Shown piece by piece: positions 1 to 12,500 of a DNA stretch of 64,000 bases; within the stretch, counting starts at the first letter, position 1; each line of letters starts with the position of its first letter. The translations under genes and the position numbers were made by a program. Source of the DNA: Rachycentron canadum. Lineage: Eukaryota > Chordata > Actinopteri > Carangiformes > Rachycentridae. The notes beneath the pieces are model-generated. The model did no database searches. It was given only the letters and a program-made list of their open reading frames with translations, and had not been told where the DNA came from. The stretch lies in the NCBI GenBank assembly GCA_038496675.1, contig CM076659.1:22913918-22977917 (forward strand), in the 5' to 3' direction.

Positions 1-3000
1 TGTGACCACAGGTTACCATTTAGTTTGCAGTGAGTGTAGTGTTGTGTTTTTACTCAGCTATGCTATTGTTGCACGGCATTATTAAGGTCGCATCAGGGAG
101 CAGCTGATCACCCTGAAACTGGTTGGTGGTCCAGTTTATATAGAAGCATGTTCACTTTACACACAATGATGACACATGAGGTTTCACATGACTAGTCACA
201 TGACAGGTTTGATATGTACATTGTCCCCTAAATGTGATGTGTGACCTTCACCAGAAACTCAACGGAATAGACATGACAGAAATATGATTACAGCCATACA
301 TAAAGAAGTGAATCACTCACCCTTCAAACTCAAAGAATCTGGCCATGTAATCTGACACTACTTACTGCTCTACTCCATCACTACCCCTTAATCCCTCCCT
401 CCTTATCTCCTTTCTCCCTCCCTCTGTCTGTCTTGATGCTTTTCACTAGCTAAGTGGCCACTGTAAACTGACCACCCTTTCTTCAGCCCCCACATCCCTC
501 TGACAGTCTGTGGGAAGGATAGATGACTGATGGAGGAGCAGAGCAAAAGATAACATCACATAATTGCTTTTTGAAAAATCCCCCCTCTTTCATGCTTACT
601 CACACTGAAGCTTTAAGAGGTTTACACTGTAGACTATATAAGAATCCCTGTGATGGAGGGGACACAGCTTCACGTGTGAATGTTGCTTAGGACCTAAAAT
701 CTCAGTCCTCACAAGTTAAATTTCGCAGTTTTCTATTATTTTATGTTTTACTTTCCTAGAATGAGTCCTTGTGTTCAAGCAATTGTCCACTGTTACCTGA
801 CATTATTTCACTTTTCAGCTGTTACTCAGAGAATGTAGTTGAAAGCTATTGAGGAGCTGCTGACAACAACAACTGACGTCATGACATCGTCCAGTGTCAG
901 CTGGTTCATCTGCCTCTACTTCTCTGTGCTCACATAAACAGCATTAAATTCACAATTTCTGTTGAGTCATATTTTCAACAATTAACTACTAACATTTAAT
1001 AAGTATTGTCTCAATGTGCCAACTGCCAATTCTCCTATCTAAAATTTTAAATTGAATGAGGACTTTGAAACAAACATTTTTTGGGGGTATGTGGGACTGT
1101 CATTTCACACAAGCTTTTTCACAGTGATGCAAAAAAATAAAAGTCACTTTTTGAGAGAAACGGCAACTACAAAGAAAGAGTCAAGCTCTCACCTGGACTG
1201 TTCTCATCAGTTCTCACCAACCTGTGGAGAAGTTTTGATCTTTTAATAGAAGAACATGCTCTGTCAAATTATACCTGCAAATTAGCAGACCAAACTTTTT
1301 TACTTCCTTAGCAATGTGGGTAACTCCACAATACAACCAGCAAATGTTGCTTTTTATTATACCTAATGTTGTAAATGATTAGATAAATTAAATTATCAAA
1401 ATGTGGTTGTATTTGCTGTCAAAAAGTGTCTGCTAGCATTTGGTTAATGTTTACGCATAAGCATGTTTGATAGATGTGAAAGACAGGCCCATTAAACTAC
1501 TAAAAGTCCTAACAACGGTACGGTATTGTATTCACTTATATTGATAATCTTATATTCTGATTGTTCTGTAAGACAGTATTTGGGGTTGTTAGCTTGTCCA
1601 CAGATATTAGCTGGTCATGCTATGAACAGGCACAAGCACATTGTGTTTGTTTTTGTCCATCACAGCACGTGATTTGAGAGACAAAAGACCCTGTAGCCTT
1701 ATGTCAGTCACCCATCACATGTATTAGAGAAACATGAAAACTAAATCTGTAAGCTCATGTTTTTGAGCATTATTTATATTTTGTCTCCAGTCTAAGGGCG
1801 CCCCTAAACTTTGTAATGTCTGTAAGTTGATGAAAACAATCTGAATACACAATTAGTTTTGATCTCTGCAATGCTGCCTCATTTGGAGAGGAATAGCGAG
1901 TTTAACCTGGCATTCAGTTTCCTTCAAGGAGGGTCCTCCATTGTGACCTGCGAGTTGGTTTGGACAAAGCCATTCACAACTGGTCCAGTCACAAGTCAGT
2001 TGGTCAGCCTGTCATCACCTTGACAAGGAGGTGGAACAAATGTAATTTTATCCAACTCAACGTGTACCAAATTCTTTTTCAGTTGAAGTGAAGTTACAAC
2101 TGTTAACTTCTAACAGAAAAACTGTTAGAGTGGGTTGATTGAAGGTGTTATGCCACAAAAATGCAGAATACAAATACATAGCACAATATTGAATAGAAAA
2201 GATTTTTCATTATGTTACTTCATAAATTTAGTTGTATTATTGAGATTTAGTTAAAATTGTTGTGATAAATGCAAGATAATAGAACTGATTAAACTCAATC
2301 TTTGTATGTTTGTTTTTTTTTGGGGGGGGGGGGGGGGGCATTGAACATGCTGGGTAGTCTGTAATCCACTATAAACTCTAACTGCAAACCAGGTCATAGT
2401 ACAGGCTATTAACCTAACCTCATCTTTCAGTCAGCTGATGTCCAGACAATCAGGGGAAAGGGATAGATGGATGGACAAAGGAAGTGCTCTTGTCTTAGGG
2501 TTTAATTATTGATGTTTATGACTCTAGAGACTTCAATGAGCACTTTAAGAAAATGGTTAATAAGACTCTGTGTAGTAGTGCCTATTAATCTGTGATTTAT
2601 AAGATGTTGCATTGCCAAATGATCAGCTGCTATGGTTTGGGTGCACCCGAGTATCCTGACAACCGTCCGCTCTGCTTGTCGCCCTTGAAGGGAGCAGTGA
2701 AACTGACTGCCTTAACTGTGTACTGTGTAAATACACCGAGACGTCAGACATCATGCCTAAAATCTGTGCTGCACGACATCCTCGCTGCTCTGACTTGTTC
2801 AGATCTCATTTAGTTGTATGAAAATGGGGAACCTGAGACTTCCACTGGTTTGTAGAGACCCACTGTGTGGTTGTCAGTCTGGTTTTACACTAATAACTTT
2901 AGAAAAGTGAAGCAGTTCCTGTCAGCAGATCTCAACTAGAAACATTTTTGGGAATGATTAAGGAAGCTTTACATCAGATTATTACAGCACCATATATAAA

Positions 3001-3180
3001 AATAAGTGTTGTCAATATTAAAATTGAAACAGCTATCCACTGTTTGCAGTTCAAATTGTTGTGTGTGTGTGTGAGAGAGAGAGACAGAGAGGGGAGTTGG
3101 TTGGGGGTTGGTACGTGAGTCAGTAAGAGGAAACGAGAAAGTGGTAATGCGGCTGACTGAGCTCAGACAGCACGACTCGT
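1..3180. other. Intergenic DNA upstream of cdh1
   Basis: No exon or gene was recognised on either strand. The stretch is AT-rich and the short open frames have no coding character. It contains a T-run followed by a G-run of about 18 bases near 2313-2338 and a short GT/GA-rich tract near 3060-3092. Distal cdh1 control elements could lie here, but none can be shown by reading alone. Confidence 0.6.
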
Positions 3181-3195
3181 TGTGTCAATAACTGA

Positions 3196-3505
3196 CAGCG
3201 TATATATATATATATATATATAAATATCTGCTGGCAATAGACGACCAGGAAGTCACAGAAACTGCGGGTATTTTGTCTCTTCAGGCGCGTTCAGACTTTA
3301 TGACCATATCAGGAACACGGAACCCGCGCACCTGTGGGCTGACGTCACCCGCTAGAATACCTGAGGCGACTCGTCCAGCCTCAGTCTTCAGCCGAAACTA
3401 CCGTCACGAGGCGGGATAAAGGAGCCACGACGACGACGACGCGGAAAGGATTTTACTTACCTTAACTTTGACTCAGAGGGATACTGTCGGACGATAAACA
3501 GGCAG
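3196..3505 (+). promoter_or_regulatory. cdh1: cdh1 promoter and 5' leader region (predicted)
   Basis: The block just before the cdh1 start codon becomes CpG-rich, unlike the AT-rich DNA upstream. Visible sites are a TA repeat at 3201-3222 that ends in TATAAATA (3219-3226), an E-box CACCTG at 3329-3334, a full palindromic CRE, TGACGTCA, at 3340-3347, and a CGA repeat near 3428-3440. E-boxes of the CACCTG/CAGGTG class in the mammalian CDH1 promoter bind the repressors Snail and ZEB. That this site does the same here is inference. The transcription start is not known. Confidence 0.45.
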
Positions 3506-3556
3506 ATGGGGGCCGCTCGGATCGCGGTTGTCGCCATTTTAGTCGCCGTTTTTCAG
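3506..3556 (+). CDS. cdh1: cdh1 exon 1: signal peptide
   Basis: 17 codons from ATG (MGAARIAVVAILVAVFQ), then donor gtgaga. The hydrophobic core is typical of a signal peptide, and cleavage probably falls in the Ala/Ser-rich start of exon 2. It ends in phase 0. Confidence 0.9.
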
Positions 3557-6500
3557 GTGAGATTTGCTGCTGCCGTTGAGACTTTACAAACGGCGTCCAC
3601 CCGACTCCTTCGTGTTTAACTTCAAAAACTTGTAGTAAATGTTTACGTTTACTTGCTCTTTTCCTGACCTGTTTCACCAGATACAAGCTCGTGTGGGGGG
3701 CTTTTCTTTTTATTCGGGATAAATTCGACACCTAGTTTATGCAGCAGTCGCCCTTTTGCCTTTTAACCCACTTTTGTTAGCCTCCGTCTACCTGCCGCGG
3801 CTCCGTCCTGAGGTGGAGGGAGGGGGTGGATGGGGCAGATGTCGACGGTCAAACAGTGTTCAAACAAGCGCTGCTTGTGCAGAGTGTAAACCGGGTTTGA
3901 AGAGAAAGTTTTGAATCAATAAATATCGAGTTATGTAAACAAAAGGTCAGCGTTAAATCACCATTTTTAGAGCTGCGAGTTGGTGGATGTTCGCGGGCCT
4001 CGCCCTTCTTCCGTTGATGTCGTCACCGGCAGGTTAAATTTCCAACACATTTCCATTTGTTCGCACTAAATGTGTCCACATTAACTTATTTCACCCGCGT
4101 GTGTTTGTGTGTGTGTTAGAAATTTCTGAATGTGACAATTCGCAGCAGCTTTTCAGTCTTTTGTGTATATTATTTTAAATGTAATATCATCGGGCAGCTG
4201 ATCAGATAACGCATACGCATAAGGCACTTTGGTTTCGGTAGTCATTTTCAGTTTTGTTCGACATTTCATGGGTTAAACTAATAGAGATTAGAAAATAGAT
4301 ATAATTTCAGTCCTTTGAGGCTCTGAGTAGTGTTTTCAGTTTGACTACCTCTAACAGCAGTTACAATGGTCACACAAACTGTCATTTCTTGTTTCTGCAC
4401 TACTATCTCTGACAGTATTTTATTATTTCCATACAATTGGATTATGATTGATTGAAACACTGTTCTTGCTCTCCCAGGCTTCAGCTTCAGGTGCTGCTGA
4501 GGAGCCAACGTGTGTACCTGGATTTGAGTCGGATTTGTTGGTTTTCAAAGTGTACACAAAGATCCTGAGAAAGGGCACAAGACTGGGCAAAGGTAACTAC
4601 AATCCAGGGCGCTGCTCTCACCCATTGCCCAATCCACACAGACCTGACTGAAACAGGTTTTTTTTGTTTGTTTGTTTGTTTTTTTTTTTTTGTACAGATT
4701 ATCTTTAGTCTGTACAATCAAGGAAGATCATTTTACCTATGGATAAATCTTGGCCCACACTATGGTCATAGGTAAAATTCCTCACCTTCTGTAAAATGTC
4801 TTCACTAAACAGCAACTGTTCTCACATGAGGCCCAAACAATCTCACTCAAGTCTCAGCTTGCTGCACCTCATGTAATGCTCTTATTGGCAGGGCTAAACA
4901 TGTCCCTGGGCCTGTTTTGCTGCTCTTGCTCTTCAGGTGGTGTCAAATATACAAAGAAAAGAGCACTTGATGTTTGTTTTTGTGTCGGTTTACTGGAAGG
5001 TCTTTACGTATCTGCTGTTCCTTCACTGCACTGTAATTGTTTTATCCTTCAGGTCATAAACGTTTTCCACTGTTTTAATTTTCTTACTCAACTGATTGTC
5101 TTTGCTTGTCTGTTTGACACAAGTTTAAGCTGTTATAAACCAGTTTCCATTTTGCTGTTTGCAGCTTAAATAGTTGTGCAACATAAGTTGAGTTCTACCT
5201 TGCACTGGAAAAACCTTTGTCAGTTGGACTGAACAGCAGTCGGTCAACTAAAGGTTTACTTCACTATACCTCATCTGACTGAGAGTAGCTTGTATTATCT
5301 TGGAGTAAGAGTGAACTCAGGAAAAGGTGGGGAGGGGGCACAGAGTCCACTGAGAGAGATGTTGACTCTGAAGAAAGGAGAGTCTATAATGACAATTCTT
5401 TTTTTACCCAATGGAGAAGTCATATTTGTAGATTTGTGTCCAGTTAGTGTCATGTTATATTTACCTTCATGTAAATTTAAATGTGAGCAGCACAAAATAA
5501 GTCAACAGTCAAATCCATTTTTTTCATTCTTGCTATCAATACAAGGAAACTTGAAACTTCTATGTTTCACATGACTTTGTTGCACAACATCAGAGTGATT
5601 GCTGTACACAAGAAATAGAAATGGCCACCTCAGCTGCGTGCTGCATGGGCCCCCGATTGAGACGCTGGGTGGTTGCGCTGGTTATCATCCAGATTAATAA
5701 TAATTATAACAATAATAATTATAATCCATCTGTGTTTATACAGGTCCATGTAAATATGGGATTAGATAACGTTCTATTTTCATTACAACATTACACTATT
5801 ATTATTATTGCATATACATGTATACATTTGTATGCACGTCTGTTGTTTTATGGTCACAATGTCTTCTATATCTTTTTCTGTTCAAGTTTTCCCACACCCC
5901 TCAAAATGACACACTTCTGTTCATTTCCAGGTAGTCACGTGGGGGTTTGGCTGAACAATTTAGAACAATATCCAATTTTAACAATTAAATCTGAGTATGA
6001 ACCAGCCCAAAATAATGGATTGTCCTTTGGTTAAATGCAGTCTTTTTTATTATTATAATTTTATTTTTTTAAACAATAAGGCAAACATATTTACTGTGTC
6101 TGCCTTTAATCAGCGGTGTTGGTGGGTCAATATTCGTTCAGCACAACTATATTTACTACAGACAGTCAATGTCTGGTTACCTGCTTTCACCATGTTATTG
6201 TAGCGCATGGCATCCCTCATGTTGCCCGGCTCACCTACATCATCACTCTTGCACCAGAATATTCCTAGACAGGGCGTCTTGAAGCCACACCATCACTCTC
6301 AGCCCAGCTGCCTGCCTGCTCCACCAGTTCCCTATATCACGTCTGACATCTGGTGGCCTGAGTTTTGCATTACAAAGCAGCACATGAATAGGGCATCTCT
6401 GGTAGTTTGTAGAAGGTGTAGCATATGTTTTTGATGGTACTGAAAGTCATACTTTCAAGAAGCTTAAATTTGGCAGAATACCTATACTGCCCAAGCCTAG

Positions 6501-9500
6501 ATGGAGGTTTTCATTGCAGGAAGTGAAATATTTGTATAAATGAAGTGAATCAGTGAAACTGCAGAGCCGAGTGGAGTGGATGAGAAACCTGCTGCTGAAA
6601 CATTATGGAGAACTTGGTTGAGGTTAGAGTTTAGGCAGTGATAATGGTAGTGAGCTCATCCTTGCAGCAGGTGTCATGACTGTGTTCTTGTAGTAAAGCT
6701 CTAACTAGAGCTTAGCTATTAATCAAACTATTACCAAAATCACACCATGTCTAGGTGCAATGTCCAAATCGCAAGAGATGCTTTTTTTTTGAGTAAATGT
6801 GAAATGTGTCAAACCATAAATGAGTTGGTGATAGACGTCCCAGGATAGAGATCACATTCATCAGACCAAAGGGAACATGCTTTGATACAGACTCCAATAA
6901 CAATCAAAGGAAGGAAAACATATAAATGTTAGTTTTGCATAGACCACTCTATTTAGACCACTGATTTCATTCTTTGCTGTCATTTGAATGGCTTGGTTGC
7001 AATTTTATGTGCGTGTAGCTCACAGGCTCCTACTGTTTAAAAGCTCAGCAGAAAACAGATGAATAGATTAAAAGAAAGCAGAAACACTTTAAATGAGTAC
7101 AATGCCGAATACACTTTTAACTGGGGAATTAATCTCATTGGAATTAAGAGTAACGTATTGTGCTCTTCATTGTTTTCTGGTATGTTCCTTGTGCGTTAAT
7201 GTCCATATTAAACATAGCCTAAGCTTCAAATAGTGATGCAAACATGTGTAAAAGTAAATTTTCTGTGAGAAGCTCAGATGTCAGTCTGCTCTGAACACCA
7301 GGTTTCCAGCAGTCTTTTATTTGTGATGTCAGCTTGTTTTTGTTTGGTTTTTTTTTTTTTTGCTTTTTTTTTTTTTTTTTCCTCCAATGTTTCTTCATGT
7401 GCTACAGATGTTACTTTGCACATGCTTCATTTGTAATGGATTGTTTCCCCTGTCCAATCCCAGTGGGCTTCACTGACTGCACAGACCGCACAAGGTTTCC
7501 TTTCGGCAGTAGTGACAGACGTTTCACCTTACAGAAAGATGGTGTATTGTCGGTGAGTACAGTTTAGCAGGCTTTGCAATCTCTGCTCAAATCTCCACCT
7601 GAAGGAGTTACACTCACAGGTGTTTGGTAAATACATTTGAATAGATTATTTGTCCTTATAAGAATGTAAATTTTATAGATTAAAGGCCCATGGTTTGCTC
7701 TTTAGGAAACCAATAAGATTGACGTACAGTTTAGTGGGTTTCAGCCAAATCTGCAGTAAAACACTATTGTGACTCTTAGAAAGGTCATGACCCTAGTGAA
7801 TACAACCTGTGAGTTCAGGGTGCTCCTTTAGCAGCAGTAGCTCTGCTCAGAGATCCCGACATGTGTGCGTTTCCTTTTCTCACATGTGTATCCGTTTTCT
7901 TACTCCACACCTTGACCTTAGTCCATCTGAAATGATAGAGAGATTTAACTGTAGCAATGATCACTGTGGTCAATCTACTCTAGATACCCTGAGGAAGAAT
8001 ATCATCAGACTCTCCCAGTAGATGTGTAACCGATATTAGTCATGAAATGTTACCAGCATTTTTTTTTTTCCCTTCCCTCCAGTTAAACAGACAGGTCACC
8101 CTTCATGAAGGACACCAGGACTTTGTCATCCACTCCTGGGACTCGCAAGGTCGCAAAATGACAGTTCCAGTCAGGGTATTGCACCAGGGGCATCACCAGG
8201 GGCATCACCAGGGGCATCACCAGGGGCATCACCAGGGGCATCACCATGGTGAAAACCATGAGGTCCAGCATGGGGACCAACACCAAAATGTTGAACACCA
8301 CCATGGAGACCACAGGCAACACCATCAGCACCACCAAACTGAAGTGGACTCTGCTAAACACACAGAGGTATGAGTGGAGTGATTGCTGAACAAGCATGAA
8401 GAGAAAAAAATTCAGTTTGTGGTAGTAATTTCAGAATTATAGTAAGGAGCGTTGTTCAAGCCCTTTTGTACTTGACTGAAAGAAGCATCTCAATCCAAGT
8501 CGAACAAAGTCAGGTAGATTCATTCTGTTTAAAAGAGTGAGACCAGTGCCCTTTTTGATTTGTTAATTATAGCTCCACCCTCAGGCTGATTGTAGTCTTA
8601 TTTCCTGGGAAACAGTATCACCTCATTTCTAGTTATTACAATTTCTGTCTCTAGCTTGTTCCAGCTCACAGCAAATTGAGATCCTGACCTTCAGGTCTTG
8701 AGGTACATGTCTGTGGTATTTGTGGCGCGCCCCAAGGGTCAAAATTCTTAGGTAGGCTTATTCCTTACAACAGACTGAAACATCTACCAAGATTGATATG
8801 TGGTGATTGGACAAATCCTTAGGAGTTATGGCAAATTCCCTTCTAAGCTTTGGCCCTTGGTCAATATTTGTAAACTAAATAAGACATCAACAGGCTTGGT
8901 CACTGATCCATGGAAGATTTGATACAATTGGACCAAAGGTTTAGGAGATGTCAAAAGTGTGTTTTTCCAAAAATTCAAAGTGGTGGAAAATCCATCAAGG
9001 CAGCCTTTTTTAATGGTCCAAGAGGCCCTTTTTTTTCTAAAATGTATTGAACTGAACTTGTTCAAGCTATTGAAGATAATGTTAATGTCTCCTGTTAGAT
9101 TTGAGCATTTCTTTGCAATTGGACTGTTTCTGTGAGTTGTGCTGTTCATGTCTTCACTGATGAAATGTCTCCATGTTTTCCTAGGATGTAAGTGAACCAC
9201 AAGTGCCGGTTCTGCTTTTCCCCAAGTCTGGTGATGGGCTGAGGAGGAGGAAGAGAGACTGGGTTATTCCTGACCTCACTGTTACTGAAAATGACAGAGG
9301 GCCCTACCCCCTTAAAGTATCACAGGTAAGATGACCTATGGTTTCACAATGAACTGAATCTTGAACATTCGCTTCTACAAACAATGTGTCCATGTTGCTT
9401 TCCAGTAGAGTCACAGTCAGTCATTAACCCTGATAACACTTGAACTTGAGTGAAAAACTCTGACCTTGTTTAACAGGACAACAGAGTTGATTTCTAACAA

Positions 9501-12500
9501 AAATAATTGAAGAACTCTTAATCTTCAAACCAAAGGCTGATGTGATGAAACAACAGTTACCTAGCCATTTTAAGATAATTGGCTTGATCTAATAACAGGA
9601 TGTAGAAAAAACTTAGCCTCAGTAAATGCTGCAGAAGTCAAAGACCTGCACTATATCTTAACTGTAGATAGAAATGTTTTCCATTGTTGTAACAATAGTG
9701 TTAGTCAGTGAGTGGTTTAACTCAGACCTGGTGTGTTTTGTCCAGATCCGCTCTAATGAAGATAAAGTGAAGAAGATCTATTACAGCATCACTGGTCCAG
9801 GAGCTGATGAGCCTCCTCATGGCCTCTTCACCATGGACAGAGACACTGGTGTTCTGTACGTTACACAGCCACTGGACAGGGAGCAGGTGGCCAAGTACAT
9901 GGTAAGAACGCCCACTGTCACTTTTATACACAATGTCCATTTTTCAAGAAAATCCACCTGAGAACATTTTTCACCTTGTTTCAATAGATGGAGAAAGATA
10001 TTAAATATTTATTTTTCAATAAAAGCCAAAGGTTTTTTGGTCTCAATCATTTTTTATTTCATGTCTCTATCTGCTTTAGAGGCTGAGAAATAAAGGTTTT
10101 TGTGACAGCATTGCATCAGGTGAATCTTTACTGCAACTTTAAACATTATTGCAGCTAAAACCACAGATAAATGGTTGCCTCTTGAACTATGGGAAATTCA
10201 TGCAGATAAGTGACCTAACACTGGGATGTATATCACATCATCTGTACATGTGTCCCAATGATATGGACTTATTCTTGCTTGTGTTACAGTTTGTAAAACG
10301 AATGTGTGCGTCTCTCTCTGTGTGCAGTTTCAAGCTCACGCTGTGGCAGAAGGTTCAGGAAATGCTGAGGAGCCGATGGATATAGTCGTGAATGTAATTG
10401 ACCAGAATGACAACAAACCTATTTTCACTCAAGAAACCTTCCTGGGAGAAGTTCCTGAGGCTTCACCAACAGGTACTGTCAGTTTATTATGCTCTGTCTT
10501 GATGTGCCCTAACAGCAGGTTAGCAGCAGGCCTTGTTGGGGTCTGTGGGTGGAGTAACCTGGAGGATGGTCTGCCTGATCTTCACCTGAGTGGTGTTTTT
10601 CCTTGCACTTCTGCCAGCCCTGGACTGGCTTTAACAGATAAATGTCCGAGTAAAATCTGGTTCATAAGTGTACTTGTTATTCAGGGCCTAGGATGTACTT
10701 CGTTTACACTTGTGAATTCCCTCTGTTCAGGTTTTGAGGTGATCACGGTTAAGGCCACTGATGCTGACCAGCCGAATAATGACAACTCAGACATCCGCTA
10801 CCGTATTCTGAGCCAGGAGCCAACGTTGCCAACTGACAACCTGTTTGTCATCAACCCAGTCACTGGAGCCATCAGAGTCCATGCTGGAGGGCTGGACAGA
10901 GAGGTGAGGATTTAAAAACATTTAGCCTGTCTTACTGCGCTCTCACACACAAATGATCTGTTTTCTTCAGGGTAAATACTTTTACTTTACTGACATAAAC
11001 TCGGACACAACCAACCTGAAAAGGGGGCCTCTGTAGGACTGTATGATTGTGGATGTGTTCGCACAGTCGCTCTAACAATCGCAGGCACTGTCACAGCTGT
11101 CTGCCATTGGCTGTATCAATAGAGAAACAGTAAAGATTAGTCATGTCTCCAAAGTATTGAATTCCATACATCCATCAGTTACACTGGTGGAAAATCACAG
11201 GTTCTGGGTTTCCCAAGTGCAATAGTTGAGCAGTGGTGGAACAGAAAAATAAAAGGTCATTAGTTTTGTAGGTATTTAGACATAAACACCTTGAATGAGT
11301 TTATCGGCTTGGCTCAGAGAGTCAGGCCCAGAACGTGATGGCAAAGTGTTGGGTTTGCTTCCAGCTGATGACTTGTCTCCTCCCAACAGAAATACCCAAA
11401 GTACACTCTGAAAGTCCAGGCAGCAGACTTGATGGGAGACGGCCTGGTTGGATATTCCAGAGTAATCCTCACTGTAACAGATAGCAACGACAATGCTCCA
11501 GAATTCACTCAGACCACTGTAAGTATAACTTCCCTGTAGCTTAGCCGACCCTTGCTAGTTCTCATCATGCTGAAGCTGTGTCCTATGGGCTGTATAAAGA
11601 GTTTCAATATTTTACAGTGTCACATTTTTCCCACCTTTCCAAAAACACGGCAGCAACATTAAACAATGTGTTTTTATACTGAATTATTAGCAGCCAATAC
11701 CTAACTGTAGCCTATAGCTAACTATCCCACCAATGTTATTCTAAGAAGTCACATACCGTTAACTAACTCTTACGTGTAAGCCTACAGGTTACATTAGATG
11801 TTGATTATGTACCATTTTAAAAATGACCGAATTGCAATTTTAAACCTGCCATGATTGTACGTACATAGCACAAGAAAAAATATGCTTGACAGGTACAGCA
11901 ACAGCAACAGTGACTTGGAGAGGATGAGTTTAACTGTTAACTAAGTTTAAGTGGGGTTGTATTTTGGTTTTTGGTCACTTGGGTTTACTCTCATGAACAC
12001 GTTTTCCATTCTCACAGTATGAGGCAACAGTAGCAGAAAATAAAGTGGACATTCTGGTGGTCAGAATGTCAGTAACGGATGGTGATGAGCCACATTCTCC
12101 AGCGTGGAAGGCCAAGTTCAAGATTATTGATGGTGATCCCGAAGGACTGTTCAATGTCACCACAGGAAGTAACAAACAGGAAGGAATCATCACAACTATC
12201 AAGGTAGGAGGTGAACACACAAATCTCAAACAAGCAACGATATTAGTTGAGCGATACACTTGACAATCACTTCATTAGGAACACTGCATGAACAGTTGGT
12301 AGCTCCTTCCTTTGCTCTCAAACAGCTGAATCTTCACTTTCCTTTAAAAGCCTGCTCCATATAATATTAATAAATTAGTTTTATTTCACAGATTCCTTTT
12401 CTGTGGCCTAATCAGTTTTTAAGTGGTTCTGGTATTTGGAGACATTAGTTTGATAAATGAGCCGCCTCTTCCATCCAACCAGGGTCTGGACTTTGAGAAG

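Noticed and set aside
3201..3226. TA repeat ending in TATAAATA as a certain TATA box
   Set aside because: It may only be a microsatellite. Kept as part of the promoter entry and not called separately.
5621..6034. 137-codon open frame in cdh1 intron 2
   Set aside because: Low-complexity Asn/Tyr/Ile codons from AT-rich DNA, no domain, inside an intron on the same strand.
8083..8397. Minus-strand open frame opposite cdh1 exon 4
   Set aside because: Shadow of the His-rich repeat (Met-Pro-Leu-Val repeats). The plus strand fits a real exon.
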